Shown: in pieces, positions 1 through 11,422 of the stretch
How the letters are laid out: each line of letters starts with the position of its first letter
Numbering within the stretch: the stretch's first letter is position 1
Notes under the pieces: model-generated
Database searches by the model: none
Told to the model about the DNA's origin: nothing
Seen by the model: the letters and a program-made list of their open reading frames with translations, nothing else
Program-made: the position numbers and the translations under genes
DNA from: Nothopassalora personata
Lineage: Eukaryota; Ascomycota; Dothideomycetes; Mycosphaerellales; Mycosphaerellaceae
Assembly: GCA_033816765.1 (NCBI GenBank)
Contig: CM066291.1
Coordinates: forward strand, 62,001 to 126,000
DNA: 64,000 bases
Direction: 5' to 3'

Positions 1-2165
1 GTCTTAGGGGACCCGGTATGTTTTCTATACTATTTTTACGCCGTAAAGCCTAACTAAAAACTAAAATAAAATAGTCGTAGAGGTTAAAAGCTAGACCCTA
101 AAGGTTAAAATATTATAAATTTTACTTGTCTTTACTCTATTAGTCCCGGGTTAGGTAACTTAGGTTAAACCCTTACTACTATTATATTCCTTAGGAGTAG
201 CGCCTTAAAACGAGCTATTAATTATCTAAATTAGGTAAGTACCCGTTCCGTAGACGGGCGTTAAGCTAAGCGTTAGGCGTTAGTAGTTAGCGTTAGGCTT
301 ATATAATATAATTACTGCCTTTTAATAGTAATAACTTAGCCCCTAGGTAACGTATAGGAAAAAGAAGACTAGGTATAGAATCCTCGTATCTCGGTATATT
401 AAATAAGTCTAGTAACTTCCTAACTAGGTCTAGTTTAAAATTGTATTAGGGTCGCCTCTAAGTCTAGGAACTTAGAAGTTACTTTTTAGACTTCTAGCTA
501 GTTTAGCTATACGACCTCTTTAAACTCTCTACTTCTCTCTCGATACTACTTAGCCGTAGTAATACCTATAGTACGGATATAGTCTATTACTTCTTATTAT
601 CCTTCTACTTCTACTATACCCTATATAACATTATATTTACCAACGTTATAACTAGTTAGATAATAGGTATATACTAGAGACTAAGACTAAGGTACGATAC
701 TAGTCCTATACGTAAAGTCTTTACTACTACCTCTAAGTATTAAGACGATCTACCTCCTAAACCTTTAAACCTATACACTACTATTAAGAATCTATACGTA
801 TAATAATAGCAAGATACTATAGCTAAGGAATTTAATAAAGGACTTTCTACTAGTATCTTTAAATAGATAAGTAAGTAAGAAATAGAGAATGATTTAAAAG
901 AGAATGACTTTTAGCTTATACTACCTCTAAAGTAGGTCTATAAATATAAGATAGATAAATATAGTATACTAAAGAGCTTTAAGGCTCGGTTATACATAAG
1001 AGGCAATCTATAAGGTATATACTTAGATATGTACGCTACTATACTACTAGTAAGTATATTTCGCCGCTACTATACTATAGCTACGAGCTTTAATCTATAG
1101 GTTGAGTAATTTAATATAATAAAAACCTTCTTAAGTTAGACTTACTATATAGTATATATCTTTAGCTACCTACTAGTATTAACCGTACTAGATACGTATT
1201 TAAACTTATTTAAGGCTCTATATAGACTATAGAAGTTTTCTTTACTATAGTATAACTCTCTTACTAATACGCTAGCCGTCCTAGGACTAGTTTTACTCTT
1301 AGACTCTAAATCTATCTACTATAATAATAAGGTTATAATCTTCTTCTACGTAGATAACCTAGTTATACTATACTATTATAAGTATAAAGCCTATACTATA
1401 ACTACTAAACAGCGTCTACCGTATAAGATATACGAGCTTAGTAGTTGATCCTAAATTCTAGGTATTAAGGTAATATAAGATAGGTAGAAGACGCTATTAT
1501 AGCTATCTTAAGAGAACTATATTAAGAAATTAGCTACTAAATTTAGTATATCTACTAAAGTACGTAGAATAATAGTACTAGTAGATTAATATACGAAGCA
1601 ATAAGTAATAGAGGTTTACGTATTGTTAGTAATTTTTATACTTACGTACTTATAGTATATTAGATCCCTTAACTTCGCGTCTAAATATATCCGTCTAGAC
1701 ATTACCTTCGCTATTCTATACTCTCGAAGTATCTAAGTAAGCTAACTAAGACCTACCTTAAATATATAGATTAGTATCTACGCTACCTTCTAGAGACTAA
1801 GACCTTTTACCTTATATATAGAGCTAGTAAGTATATTACTAGCCTATATAGTTAACCTAAGTACCCTAGTTAATACTATATATTCTTTAGAGCCTTATAT
1901 ACGTTCTATAGTATAAATTTAAATAGGACTAGCTTATCTAGATATTGATTAATGAATTAATTTTTCTATTAACGTGCTATATAAGTCTAAGACTATATAA
2001 CACTAAGGTTAGGTTACTAAACATTACGGCGTACTTTTATTTTTCGACTAATTAGAGGTCTAGGATTTACCCTACTTTCTAACCCTAATACTATAGTTTC
2101 TATACTATAAAATCTTTTAATTGTATACCTCTATATTATTACACAATGGGCGTATATATAACCTA
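1..2165 (+). pseudogene. Degraded Ty1/copia-type pol fragment (RT and RNase H)
   Basis: Stop-riddled reading on the + strand. Around 920-1000 it gives LPLKxVYKYKID..SILKSFKARL.IRGNL, the copia reverse-transcriptase entry region. Around 1345-1375 it gives FFYVDNLVILY, corresponding to the YVDD active-site strand with one Asp changed to Asn, and around 1660-1710 a TRPDIAF-like stretch. The order matches copia RT followed by RNase H. TAA/TAG stand where CAA/CAG/TGG would be expected, and CpA is nearly absent, which is the RIP pattern. The 5' part (integrase, gag) is not resolvable and the left edge leaves the window. No LTR was found. Confidence 0.75.
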
Positions 2166-2275
2166 AGACACCCGAAACAATTATAAAAGAGTGTAGGTAA
2201 GGTGTTAATATATAATACTTAGTAATATTATACCGAATATATAGATTAGGTTCTATTAATAATTACTTTCTATCT

Positions 2276-3260
2276 TTATAATAAGTATATAGTCTTATAA
2301 ACGTAATAATTACTATCCTAAGGTACTGTACTATAATCCCCGTAATTTATATACTTATAACCCTCGTCGGCGTCGTTACGGCCTAATCCGGATAAAGCCT
2401 TACCTCCCGGTACAATTAATTGTAATTTTCCGCTCTTATAATAAGTGTATAGTCTTATAAACGTAATAATTACTATTCTAGGGTACTAAATTATAGTCCC
2501 TGTAATTTATACACTTATAACCCTCGTTGTCGTCGTTACGGCCTAATCCGAATAAATAAAGCCTTACGTCCCCGTATAATTAATTAGAAATTTTCGCACC
2601 TATAATAAGTATGTAGTCTTATAAACGCAATAATCAATATCCTAGGGCTCTAAACTATAGTCCCTACAATTTATATACTTATAACCCTCGTCGTCGTTAT
2701 TACGGCCTAATCCGGATTAATAAAGCCTTATCTCTCGGTACGATTAATTATAATTTCCCTCCGTTATAATAAGTATATAGTCTTATAAACGTAATAATTA
2801 CTATGCTCGGGTACTAGACTATAGTCTATATAATTTGTACACTTATAACCCTCGTCGTCGTCGCCGCCTAATCCGGATAGATAAAGCCTTACGGTCCCGA
2901 TATAATTAGTTGTAATTTTCCGCGCTTATAATAAGTGTATAGTCTTATAAACGTAAGGATTACTATCTTAGGGTACTCGATTATAGCTTCTACAATTTAT
3001 ATACTAGTAGCCCTCGTTATCGTCGCCGCTACCTAATCTAGATAACTCTAGCTAAATAGTATTAGGTTATTATCTAGTTATTCTCCGCGCTTCTAACAAG
3101 TATATAGTCTTCTTAATGTAATAATTACTATCCTATAATATATTATTCCCTATCGTTATAATAGGTATATTGTTTTACTTACGTAATGTTTAACTCCCAA
3201 AGTTAGGATACTATACGCGAAAGTAATATACTCGTAACCCTAGTCGTTATTAATTTAGAA
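2276..3260. repeat. Diverged tandem array, ~162-bp unit, about six copies
   Basis: The block ATAAGTATATAGTCTTATAA restarts at about 2281, 2441, 2605, 2769, 2931 and 3096, spacings of 160-165 bp. Each unit then carries ACGTAATAATTACTAT, a CTTATAACCCTCGT block and, in the first five, a CCTAATCCGGA-like block. Copies differ by transitions and small indels, and the last unit decays after 3160. No reading frame spans the units. It looks like a small RIP-affected satellite. Confidence 0.8.
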
Positions 3261-4014
3261 ATACTCTATAGCCGTAATCTTTATCCCTAATCCTAAGTAC
3301 CCTTAAAACAGCCCTATACGCTACGCTTAAATTAAGTGTCTCGGGCCCCCTATCTATAGCTATATACCGCCCTAGCCTCCCTCTCGCTATACCTAATTCC
3401 CGTTACCTCTACGGCCGTAGTTAAATCCTACTAAGATTTATATTCCTACCTACGTTATAGACCGTATTCGCTAGAGCACTACGTACGTACTCGTCTATTA
3501 CTATAATATAAGCGTTAACTATAAAGCGTACGTAGTCTTACGATTCTAGATTTATAGTAACCGGGTCGCGGTAGTTAAGGTATACACGCCTATTACTAAA
3601 CGGCGGATTCGGGATACTATTAATAATTATCTAGTATCCTTACGGAATATTCTTCCGTACTATTACTAGAATTAGATTTAGATTACCTCGAAGTATCGGG
3701 TTAGATATAATAAGGTTATAGTAGTCTCTCTTACGTAGAATAGCGACGTAGTACTAGTAATTCCTACCCGTAGTTCTAGTCTCGTTATAGGATAGGTAGA
3801 TCGTAAGAGGATAATTACCTACTAGGGCGGTCCGTACTCTAGTAACCGACGTATTTACGCGACTCTCTCCTATAGTTAGTAGAGGGTTTATACTTACCTA
3901 GTATATGTTTATAGCCGTAGTATTTCTAAAGCTTAGCGCGATATCTAGAATAAGCGGTACCGAAGCGATCGTAGCTACGAGGGCCTATTATAAGGTCGTT
4001 AGGACCGCAATTAC
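3261..4014. other. Unassigned RIP-degraded sequence left of nest
   Basis: No element or domain recognised. From about 3818 to 4014 the + frame is fairly open (one TAG), and after removing the G insertion it would continue past the CGAGA site at 60016, so this may be a disrupted coding sequence. No motif supports an identity. Confidence 0.35.
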
Positions 4015-4163
4015 CGAGATGTTAGGTTTAGTATAACCTAATAATATTATAAGTTAAGAAGATAAGCTTAATCTGGTTTATTCTCGGGCCGATAGGAAGT
4101 CGAGGGAGAGTAATAAAGTAGTAGCTATCTTATCTTATAAAGACTAAGTAGTAGTAAGGTAGA

Positions 4164-4361
4164 TATAAGGGCAGCCTATAGCTAACCCTTATATGTAATA
4201 CGGCTATACCCGGCTTAGCATGCCGCACGTAACGCGTATACGTACACTAGGAGACGCGTATAGCGTCTATAGAAGAAAGTAAGCTTTAGTTCATCTACGA
4301 TTAGAAGATCGTAGGCGTGCTATATATTACGACATCCCCTTAGGGCCTTACGGCCCTTATA
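4164..4361 (+). repeat. 5' LTR of F
   Basis: 198 bp, same family as the F2 LTR, matching across the AGTTCATCTACGA block. AAGCTTTAG at 4281-4289 is complementary to the primer-binding site at 4365-4373. Confidence 0.88.
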
Positions 4362-4364
4362 GTT

Positions 4365-4373
4365 CTAAAGCTT
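4365..4373 (+). other. Putative self-primer binding site of F
   Basis: CTAAAGCTT, three bases (GTT) after the LTR end, is the exact reverse complement of AAGCTTTAG in the LTR (4281-4289). F2 has CTAATTCTT paired with AAGAATTAG in the same places. Confidence 0.75.
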
Positions 4374-4399
4374 CCCTTCGTTATAATCTATATACGCTA

Positions 4400-6272
4400 T
4401 AGAGCCCGATCGCGACGTATACGACGGCGAGTCGCCTACGCCGCCCCTAAGCCCTAGAGTATAGTAGTAGGCGCGTCGTATAGCCTTAGTTACGAGAAGA
4501 GAGGCCTTACGGGCTAAGATTAAAGAGTAAGAGATATAGCGGGAGATCGAGCGGCTAGAGATCTTACGCGCTATAAGCGTACCGCCTCTAGAGCGTATAG
4601 GAGGGAGGAGAAGAGATTACCTTCCTACTATAACCCCTACCTCTATCTCTATAACTACTAACGATAATATTATAGTACGAGGCGCGGCCGTAGCGTATAC
4701 GACGCGACCGCGTCTAAAATAGCCGACGCCTTTTAGAGGGGATTCGATAAGGAAGGTAAGAGTATTCCTTCGGGAGCTCTTACTTATCTTCGCCCTCTTA
4801 GGTACTATATACGCGATAGACGAATTAAAGGTCCTATATAGGGTTATGTACCTTAGCGGAGAGGTAAGCGAGCGATAGTATACTAACTATAGCGCCGTTA
4901 ACCTTATAGGGTATATATACTAGGACTTTAAGGAGTTCTACCGAGACGTATACGGCGATCCTATAAATCGCGTACTTAACGTTATATTAGAGTACGAGGT
5001 TACGAAATAGAAGGATAACTAGATAGCGCGGTAGTTCGCGACTAAGCTAGATGTTATAGAGGACTAGTTAGGTAACTACTCGGAAGCGTAACGTATACGG
5101 TACCTACTAGCGAAGCTTACGCCTTACTTACGGTCCGCTATCGTTAGCTACTATAATATCCCTACGACTAGAGAAGACCTAGTAGTCCTAGCCTTGCGTA
5201 TCGAAAGTACCGAGCGCCGAGGTAGTAGCGGAGGGCACGACCGCGGGTAGTATATACGTCGTAAGCGTAAAGCTAAGGGCGTATATAAGCGGGCCAATCG
5301 CCTAAAGTAATAGAAGTAGAGTTAAGTACCGGGCGCCTCGGGTACGAGTTAGTAGCGAGACGCCGGTAGCTCGTCTTTAACTAGCTAGAAGTCGAAAGTA
5401 GAGTACTACGGCTACGGTAGGAAGGGTTACTATAAGACGGAGTACCGGAATAGATACCTATAGAAAGACCGCGACGCGTAAGCGGTTCGTAGGTTAGAAA
5501 CTATCGAGGCTTTAACTAAGAAGGGCGAATAGGGAAAAGGTAGAGGACTAGGTAAGGGTCGCTCCTAAGTCCGAGTTTCTATATAGACCCCTTAAGGTAA
5601 GTCGATACGAGTCTAGCGCGTTACTTACGAGGCGCCGTCGAGACGCGTAAGGGCTTTCGCGAGGCTACGTTTCTTCTAGATAACGGTATAGATTTAAGCT
5701 TAGTATCGTACGAGTATATACTCCGATACTAGATGTAGCCTATTAGTAGTATAAAGCTTCTAAATCTAGAGTCGTACGCGTAGGACTAAGGGTATTACTA
5801 CGGCGCCTATACGGTTCGCGTACGACTAGCTAACGATATAGGAGTAGAGCGCGTAAGCGACGCTATCTACTATATAGCGCCTATAGGTAGGCCGTTAGTT
5901 ATTTTAGGTAGACCCTAGTAGTATCGTAATCGGATAGTAAAGGCCGATAAGGATAACTAGTAGTACTACGGTATAGAGACGCCTACGATTTAGTAGCGTA
6001 ACATACGCGAGTTCCTTAAGGATCTCGAGAGCTTAAAGTAGGTTTATGCGATAAGTGTTCGGGCTATTACTATAGTAGTACCCAAAGGAGAGGGCCCCTC
6101 GTAGCCTAAAGAATTTATAGACTTCCGAGATGTATACGTACCTAATAAGTAGGCGAAGCGTAAGATGCTCGACGGGGTTAAGTATACGATTAATCTCGTT
6201 AAAGGAAAGAAACCCCCTTTTAAGCCGCTATACTACTAGTCCTTAACTAAGCTAGAGGCCTTAAAGGAGTAC
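4400..6272 (+). pseudogene. Degraded gag and start of pol of F
   Basis: Collinear with F2 35.0-36.3 kb. The zinc-knuckle region near 5400-5460 reads YYGYGRKGYYKTEYRN, corresponding to the intact CYRCYKKGHIKTDC of F2 with Cys/His codons turned to Tyr codons by transitions. A protease-like region lies at 5640-5930. The reading ends at the fold-back junction, where GGAGTAC changes from pol sequence to inverted G-LTR sequence. Confidence 0.75.
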
Positions 6273-7557
6273 GGAATAATTTCTATAGACCCTAGAATTA
6301 TAATAACGAGACAAGTACGTAACTTATCCTACCTAAGCGATTAGACTACTTATACTTAGACTTAGGGCGATTAAACTACTTATGCTTCGACTAATTAGGC
6401 TACTTATACTTAGAATCATTAGACTAATTACCGAGACCTACGAATCTCCTTTATATTTAGGAACGCTAAGAATCCCTTATAGTTTTAATGCGTTTAACTT
6501 ACTATTTAATATTACTATTTAGAATATACTATAACCTAGCCTCTACTATAAGGACCGTAAGGCCCTAAGGGAATGTCGTAATGTATAGTACGCCTACGAT
6601 CTTCTAATCGTAGATAAACTAAAGCTTACTTTCTTCTATAGACGCTATGAGCGTCTCCTAGTGTACGTATACGCGTTACGTACGGCATACTAAGCCGGGT
6701 ATAGCCGCATTATATATAAGGGTTAGCTATAGGCTACCCTTATAACTACCTCCCCTTCTAGGCCGAGCTACCCTTAGCTCGCGGCTTTAGGAGGTTTCTA
6801 TATAAGTAATCTACCTACTTCTCGTAGATTCCGTTACTATGCGACCCGCCTACGGGTCTCGTACCTATCGTTATTGTAGTATAGGTAGGTGTAAAGTTAT
6901 AGTTACTAGGTTAACTAACTCGAGGGTTTAAGAAGCGTACCCTCTCCCTCCTTTTCCTTCTTTTTCCCTTATACTACGTTCTTGTAGCGTACTATACCCG
7001 TACTACTAGCGATCTACTAGCTCCTCGCTAGCGACTAACTAGCGACCCGCTAGTACTACTATAGCTTTAGAGGAAGCTATCTAAGACTAGCTCCGCTAGG
7101 AGGCCCTTATAGGGGGCCTATTAGTACTACTAACACTATTACTAGTACTACGAGCCTAGATGTCTAGCGCGCTCGGCGCACTAGATACGCTAGCGAAGCG
7201 TAAGTTTAGCGTACTAGGGCCGTAGACTCCTAAGTCCTTACTAGCTAGGCGCCTAGGTATAGATATTAAGATATATATACGGTATTTACTATACTTCGTA
7301 GCTAGTAAGTATTCGCTACGCTCTTCGCTTACGATGCGCTTACTAATAGTATAGTAGACGAGTAGGATACGTGTAATAGTGTTACTACCGGTAAGTTACT
7401 TAAAAAGTATAGGCGCTATAGAGACATTAGGCACCCCTACGTTAGTAATACTAGCGTCGCTATCGCGTAGCTAGTAGCTCGCCTACGCGCCGCTCGTACC
7501 TAGCGCGATAAGCTTATCTAGGGGCTTAGTAACCCTATTACTAAATAAGAGTAGGAT
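6270..7557. repeat. Left arm of ~1.29-kb inverted repeat
   Basis: Reverse complement of 8773-10063. It starts with inverted G-LTR sequence (TACGGAATAATTT), includes an inverted F LTR (about 6535-6740), the inverted hairpin/purine-tract region and part of the antisense ORF. The junction to pol shares only TAC with the replaced sequence. Confidence 0.85.
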
Positions 7558-8040
7558 ACTCTAGACTAGTAGTACGAGCTCTACGCCTACCTAGGCGAGT
7601 AGATTATAGAGGTAAGTACTACGCCTCGCTAGCGCTCCCTACGCTCGCCGTATACGGCGTACTATCGCTCCCTATATAAATCGGCTAACCTCCTCCTAGG
7701 CTCAGAGGCAGTTCTCTACCTATAAGAATAAGCGTATAGGCGATACTCGCGTACGCTTCGCCGGCGCCTCTACTACTACTACCCCCTCCTCCGCCGCCGC
7801 TACTACGTCCGTAGTTCTATAGTAAGAGTAGAATAGGGCCCTTAATAGGCTCTTCGAGCTCGGCCGTACTATAAGTAACATACGTATCGTATGCGTGTCC
7901 TATACTAACCGTAGTTATAGTTCCTATAGGCTAGGAATATCGATACTACTACGGCTAATAGGGCCTTCTTACTACTAGCCCTACGGGGCGAGTATAATAA
8001 GGAGGATAATAAGGAGGATAATAACGAGTAATCGCGCGCT
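7150..8040 (+). pseudogene. Degraded accessory ORF of F (antisense to pol; inverted copy)
   Basis: In this inverted copy the normally antisense ORF lies on the + strand. From about 7335 it gives YDALTNSIVDE*DTCNSVTTG then LLKKYRRYRD, matching the minus-strand reading of F2 (YDSYTNHLLDEANNCNSVTTG). Stops stand at presumed Gln/Trp codons. The product is unknown. It has no Zn2Cys6 motif, unlike the antisense ORFs of A, B and C, although it occupies the same position between pol and 3' LTR. Confidence 0.6.
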
Positions 8041-8175
8041 CCGCGTATGTTAGCCGCCTACTACGCGCCTATATTCTATCTACGTAGCGCCGTAGTACGC
8101 CTATAAAAGTTTATTTTTTAAAATGAATACTCTTCTCTCTACTCTTCTCTCTCCTTACCTCCCTCTCTAATATTA

Positions 8176-8284
8176 TTACTATCGGGGGTGTTTACTCGAC
8201 TAAGTAAGCGAGCCTTTTAGTCTAATAGAAGACACTATATGTTAGTGTCTTCTATACTAGTTATAGCTAAGTTTACTATCGGGG
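8176..8284. repeat. Short insertion-like segment with 12-bp direct repeats
   Basis: TTACTATCGGGG occurs at 8176-8187 and 8273-8284. The 85 bp between them contain the inverted repeat AGAAGACACTA...TAGTGTCTTCT. This could be a small non-autonomous DNA element with its target duplication, but no terminal inverted repeats were seen. Confidence 0.4.
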
Positions 8285-8439
8285 TAAAGGTCCTTATATC
8301 TAGCTACCGGAGGGTTAAGGCCTAAATGTATAACCTATGCCCTTATTTTAGCGCCTTATACTACCTTCGTAGGTACCTCCTATTCGACTACTATACGCGT
8401 AGCCTTTACGGATCCTTCCGCCGGCTTATACCGTCTTCG

Positions 8440-8770
8440 CTAACGCCTTATATTCGGCTACTATACGCGTAGCATTTGCGAGTCCTTATGCTAGCTCCTA
8501 GCTATCGTACTCTTCTAGCTAGCCCTTCTATCGTACTAGGTACTATACCTTACCCTCATATTGCGCTTTCCTAGCACTACCTCTACTTTATATTCCCCGT
8601 CCTTATTAGCGAGGGCTATAGTACCTCTATCCTTCTCGCTACCCGCGTACGGCTCGAGGAGGGATATATAGAATCTACAATAAATTCTTAAGTCGGCTAG
8701 TAGTACTAGGCGGTACGCCTACGAACCGATAGCGTCGATAATACGGTACGGTCTAATAAACTTATCTAGA
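8440..8770 (-). pseudogene. Inverted 3' end of F pol (chromodomain region)
   Basis: On the minus strand this matches the pol end of F2 (39.0-39.2 kb: the YKVEAVLDRR/EPAEGL chromodomain-like stretch). It forms the unpaired loop side of the fold-back before the sequence reverses direction at about 8772. Confidence 0.65.
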
Positions 8771-9549
8771 GCATCCTACTCTTACTTAGTAATAGGATTA
8801 CTAAGCCCCTAGATAAGCTTATCGCGCTAAGCGCGAGCGGCGCGTAGGCGAGCTACTAGCTACGCGATAGCGACGCTAGTGTTACTAACGTAGAGGTGCC
8901 TATTATCTCTATAGCGCCTACACTTCTTAAGTAACTCGCCGGTAGTAACACTATTATACGTATCCTACTCGTCTACTATACTATTAGTAAGCGTATCGTA
9001 AGCGAAGAGCGTAGCGAATACTTACTAGTTACGAAGTATAGGAGATAGTATATATATATCTTAATGTCTATACCTAGGCGCCTAGCTAGTAATAACTTAG
9101 GGGTCTACGGCCCTAGTACGGTAAACTTACGCTTCGCTAGCGTATCTAGTGCGCCGAGCGCGCTAGACATCTATACTAGTAGTACTAGTAATAGTATTAG
9201 TAGTCGTAATAGGCCCTCTATAAGGGCCTCCTAGCGGAGCTAGTCTTAGATAGCTTCGTCTAAAGCTATAGTATAGTACTAGCGGGTCGCTAGGTAGTCG
9301 CTAGCGAGGAGCTAGTAGATTACTAGTAGTGCGGGTATAGTACGCTACGAGAACGTAGTATAAGGGAAAAGAAGGAAAAGGAGGGAGAGGGTACGCTTCT
9401 TAAACCCTCGAGTTAGTTAACCCGGTAACTATAACTTTATACCTACCTACACCCCGATAACGATACGTACGAGACCCGTAGGCGCGTCGTATAGTAACGG
9501 AATCTACGAGAAGTAGATAGATTACTTATATAGAAAGCTCCTAAAGCCG

Positions 9550-9582
9550 CGAGCTAAGGGTAGCTCGTCCTAGAAGGGGAGG
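9550..9582 (+). other. PPT-proximal hairpin and polypurine tract of F
   Basis: CGAGCTA-AGGG-TAGCTCG at 9550-9567 is a perfect 7-bp stem with a purine tetraloop. It is followed by AGAAGGGGAGG, just upstream of the 3' LTR at 9587. Confidence 0.75.
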
Positions 9583-9586
9583 TAGT

Positions 9587-9784
9587 TATAAGGGTAGCCT
9601 ATAGCTAACCCTTATATATAATGCGGCTATACCCGGCTTAGTATGCCGTACGTAACGCGTATACGTACACTAGGAGACGCTCATAGCGTCTATAGAAGAA
9701 AGTAAGCTTTAGTTTATCTACGATTAGAAGATCGTAGGCGTACTATACATTACGACATTCCCTTAGGGCCTTACGGTCCTTATA
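9587..9784 (+). repeat. 3' LTR of F
   Basis: 198 bp, a near copy of 4164-4361 with scattered transitions. It is followed by the GTAGA target duplication at 9785-9789. Confidence 0.88.
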
Positions 9785-10082
9785 GTAGAGGCTAGGTTAT
9801 AGTATATTCTAAATAGTAATATTAAATAGTAAGTTAAACGCATTAAAACTATAAGGGATTCTTAGCGTTCCTAAATATAAAGGAGATTCGTAGGTCTCGG
9901 TAATTAGTCTAATGATTCTAAGTATAAGTAGCCTAATTAGTCGAAGCATAAGTAGTTTAATCGCCCTAAGTCTAAGTATAAGTAGTCTAATCGCTTAGGT
10001 AGGATAAGTTACGTACTTGTCTCGTTATTATAATTCTAGGGTCTATAGAAATTATTCCGTATTACTATCTCCTTTTTAGCCT

Positions 10083-10099
10083 AGCTTTATCCTAAAGCT
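10083..10099 (-). other. PPT-proximal hairpin of G
   Basis: On the sense (minus) strand AGCTTTA-GGA-TAAAGCT, 7-bp arms and GGA loop. It sits just upstream of the degraded purine tract next to the G 3' LTR. Confidence 0.7.
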
Positions 10100-10137
10100 T
10101 TATAAGCCGTTATTATTTCTTATAGTAATAGTTAACT

Positions 10138-10503
10138 ATGTCATCTTCCTCCTATAAACGCCGTTAACGACTTACTCTAGATACTAAAATCTCTAGTATT
10201 AAAATAGCTCCTTATACGAATTGTTAGAAATCTTAATCCTTAGCCGCGGTAGTAAAGTATATCGTAGGTTCTCGGTCTAGAAAGTGTTCGGCCTATATTC
10301 GAAAAGGCTATAAGGATTACGACGTATATCTTTCTCGTCCGGAGTAGGAATGTCTTTACGATTCGCGCGATAAGCTTAAGGTAGTGCTTAAGAGGATTAA
10401 AGAGGAGGAGGTGCGGCTAAAGATACGTAAGATCCGTCTTCGGAAATAGCTACGCTTAGCTAAGCGTCGTACTAACGACGCCGTCGCTAAGGAGTTAGAG
10501 GAG
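10138..10503 (+). pseudogene. Degraded Zn-cluster antisense ORF of G (5' part)
   Basis: ATG at 10138 begins MSSSSYKRR. A Cys-poor remnant of the zinc cluster follows (SRKCSAYIRKG..DYD, with Tyr where Cys is expected), then a charged, Leu/Lys/Arg-rich helical stretch. Compared with B it is the N-terminal two thirds of the antisense protein. It ends where D was inserted at 10504. The frame is antisense to G, like the ORFs of A, B and C. Confidence 0.7.
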
Positions 10504-10879
10504 TGTTATGTCTCGTTCTAGGGCTAGTCTTAAAGGAGAGATAAGTTAAGTTACGTAGCGGTATTCTTTAGAGAGGCTAAAGTAAGCTAAGCGAAGATAA
10601 ATAATTAGAGTAAGAGTTGTATTCTAATTAGTAAGATAGTAACATAAGTTAAACGCATTAGAACTATAAGGGTTTCTTAGCGTTCCTAAATATAAGGAAT
10701 ACATTATCTAGATCTATAGTGTCTACCTATAGATCCTATAGATCTAAAGGGTCTATAGTGTCTATCGAGGGAGCGATAGATCCTCTTACATAGGGGATCT
10801 ATATTACGAGACACGGATCCTAATGTCGTTACGTACTAGTACGGGGGACCCTTAGGCCTATCGCGCTTAGACCGTAACA
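10504..10879 (-). repeat. 3' LTR of D
   Basis: 376 bp, TGTTATG...CCGTAACA on the + strand. The R-U5 part (10504 to about 10700) matches the B/C/G family (AGCGTTCCTAAATA block). The U3 is unique, with repeated CTATAG/TAGATC words at 10715-10800. Confidence 0.85.
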
Positions 10880-10899
10880 CTATCCCCCTTCCGGCTTAG

Positions 10900-10912
10900 T
10901 CTCGTCCCGAGA
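10900..10912 (-). other. PPT-proximal hairpin of D
   Basis: TCTCG-GGA-CGAGA on the sense (minus) strand, 5-bp arms, GGA loop. The degraded purine tract (AAGGGGGATAG) lies between it and the 3' LTR of D. Confidence 0.65.
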
Positions 10913-11042
10913 ATAGTTATAACCTTAACGTTTCCTACTTCGTTTATAGGTAAGGATGTCTTCCCTTCTTCCTACTCTTATCTTACCCTTAGACGCGTTA
11001 TCTACTCGAAAGCGAAAGAACCGTATAAACCGCGTCTATCGC

Positions 11043-11390
11043 TGTTACGGAACAGTGTTATCGGTGCAAATGGTTGGACAACGGAGCAGGAAACCAGACG
11101 AAGCTGCAGACATGGATGCCTGGGGAGTCACGTGACAGAGCGATCAGGACTGATCGGTCCTGATCACTCTTGATCAGTTGATCAGACTCGCTCAGGGCAG
11201 AGCAGGACAGATCACGCCAAGACATGGCACTATATAGACGACGCTTCTTTACGAGTAGATAGGAGCCTCGTGCTCAACTCATTTTAAGTATACACCATAT
11301 ACTGTTTGGAACCACTACCTTCATAACTGATTGAGACATCCCTGCAAAGATCCAAGCCCGAGTTGTGATAACGTACAGCGGTTCCTAACA
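11043..11390 (+). repeat. 5' LTR of A
   Basis: 348 bp. The U3 has repeated TGATC words (11135-11190). TATATA lies at 11231-11236, and GTGCTCAA, the proposed RNA 5' end, at 11270-11277. Confidence 0.92.
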
Positions 11391-11393
11391 ACT

Positions 11394-11401
11394 TTGAGCA
11401 C
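11394..11401 (+). other. Putative self-primer binding site of A
   Basis: TTGAGCAC, three bases after the LTR, is the exact reverse complement of GTGCTCAA in the LTR (11270-11277). It has no TGG start as expected for a tRNA-primed site. Confidence 0.7.
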
Positions 11402-11422
11402 CACCACCAGGGCCCTTTGCAT

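Larger units (their letters stand above)
4164..9784 (+). mobile_element. Element F: RIPed Ty3/gypsy with inverted fold-back
   Basis: Two 198-bp LTRs (4164-4361 and 9587-9784) in the same orientation are flanked by GTAGA (4159-4163, 9785-9789). The 5' half (gag, zinc-knuckle region, protease region) is collinear with F2 up to about 6272. There pol stops abruptly and an inverted copy of the 3' part of F plus adjacent G-LTR DNA follows (6270-8772), then the true 3' part (8773-9784). RT, RNase H and most of integrase are missing. LTR ends read TATAAGG/CTTATA, RIP forms of TGTAAGG/CTTACA. Confidence 0.85.
8773..10063. repeat. Right arm of ~1.29-kb inverted repeat
   Basis: True 3' end of F (part of the antisense ORF, hairpin, purine tract, 3' LTR), the GTAGA duplication and the remainder of the G 3' LTR. 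Complementary to 6270-7557. Confidence 0.85.
4020..10064 (-). repeat. 3' LTR of G, split by element F
   Basis: The LTR consists of 4020-4163 plus 9790-10064 (419 bp in total), matching the 5' LTR of G at 59596-60015 (420 bp). F sits between with its GTAGA duplication at 4159-4163 and 9785-9789. The end reads CCGTATTA where CCGTAACA is expected. Confidence 0.85.

Noticed and set aside
8216..8246. AGAAGACACTA...TAGTGTCTTCT hairpin as a transcription terminator
   Set aside because: Eukaryotic sequence; better explained as part of a small inserted repeat.
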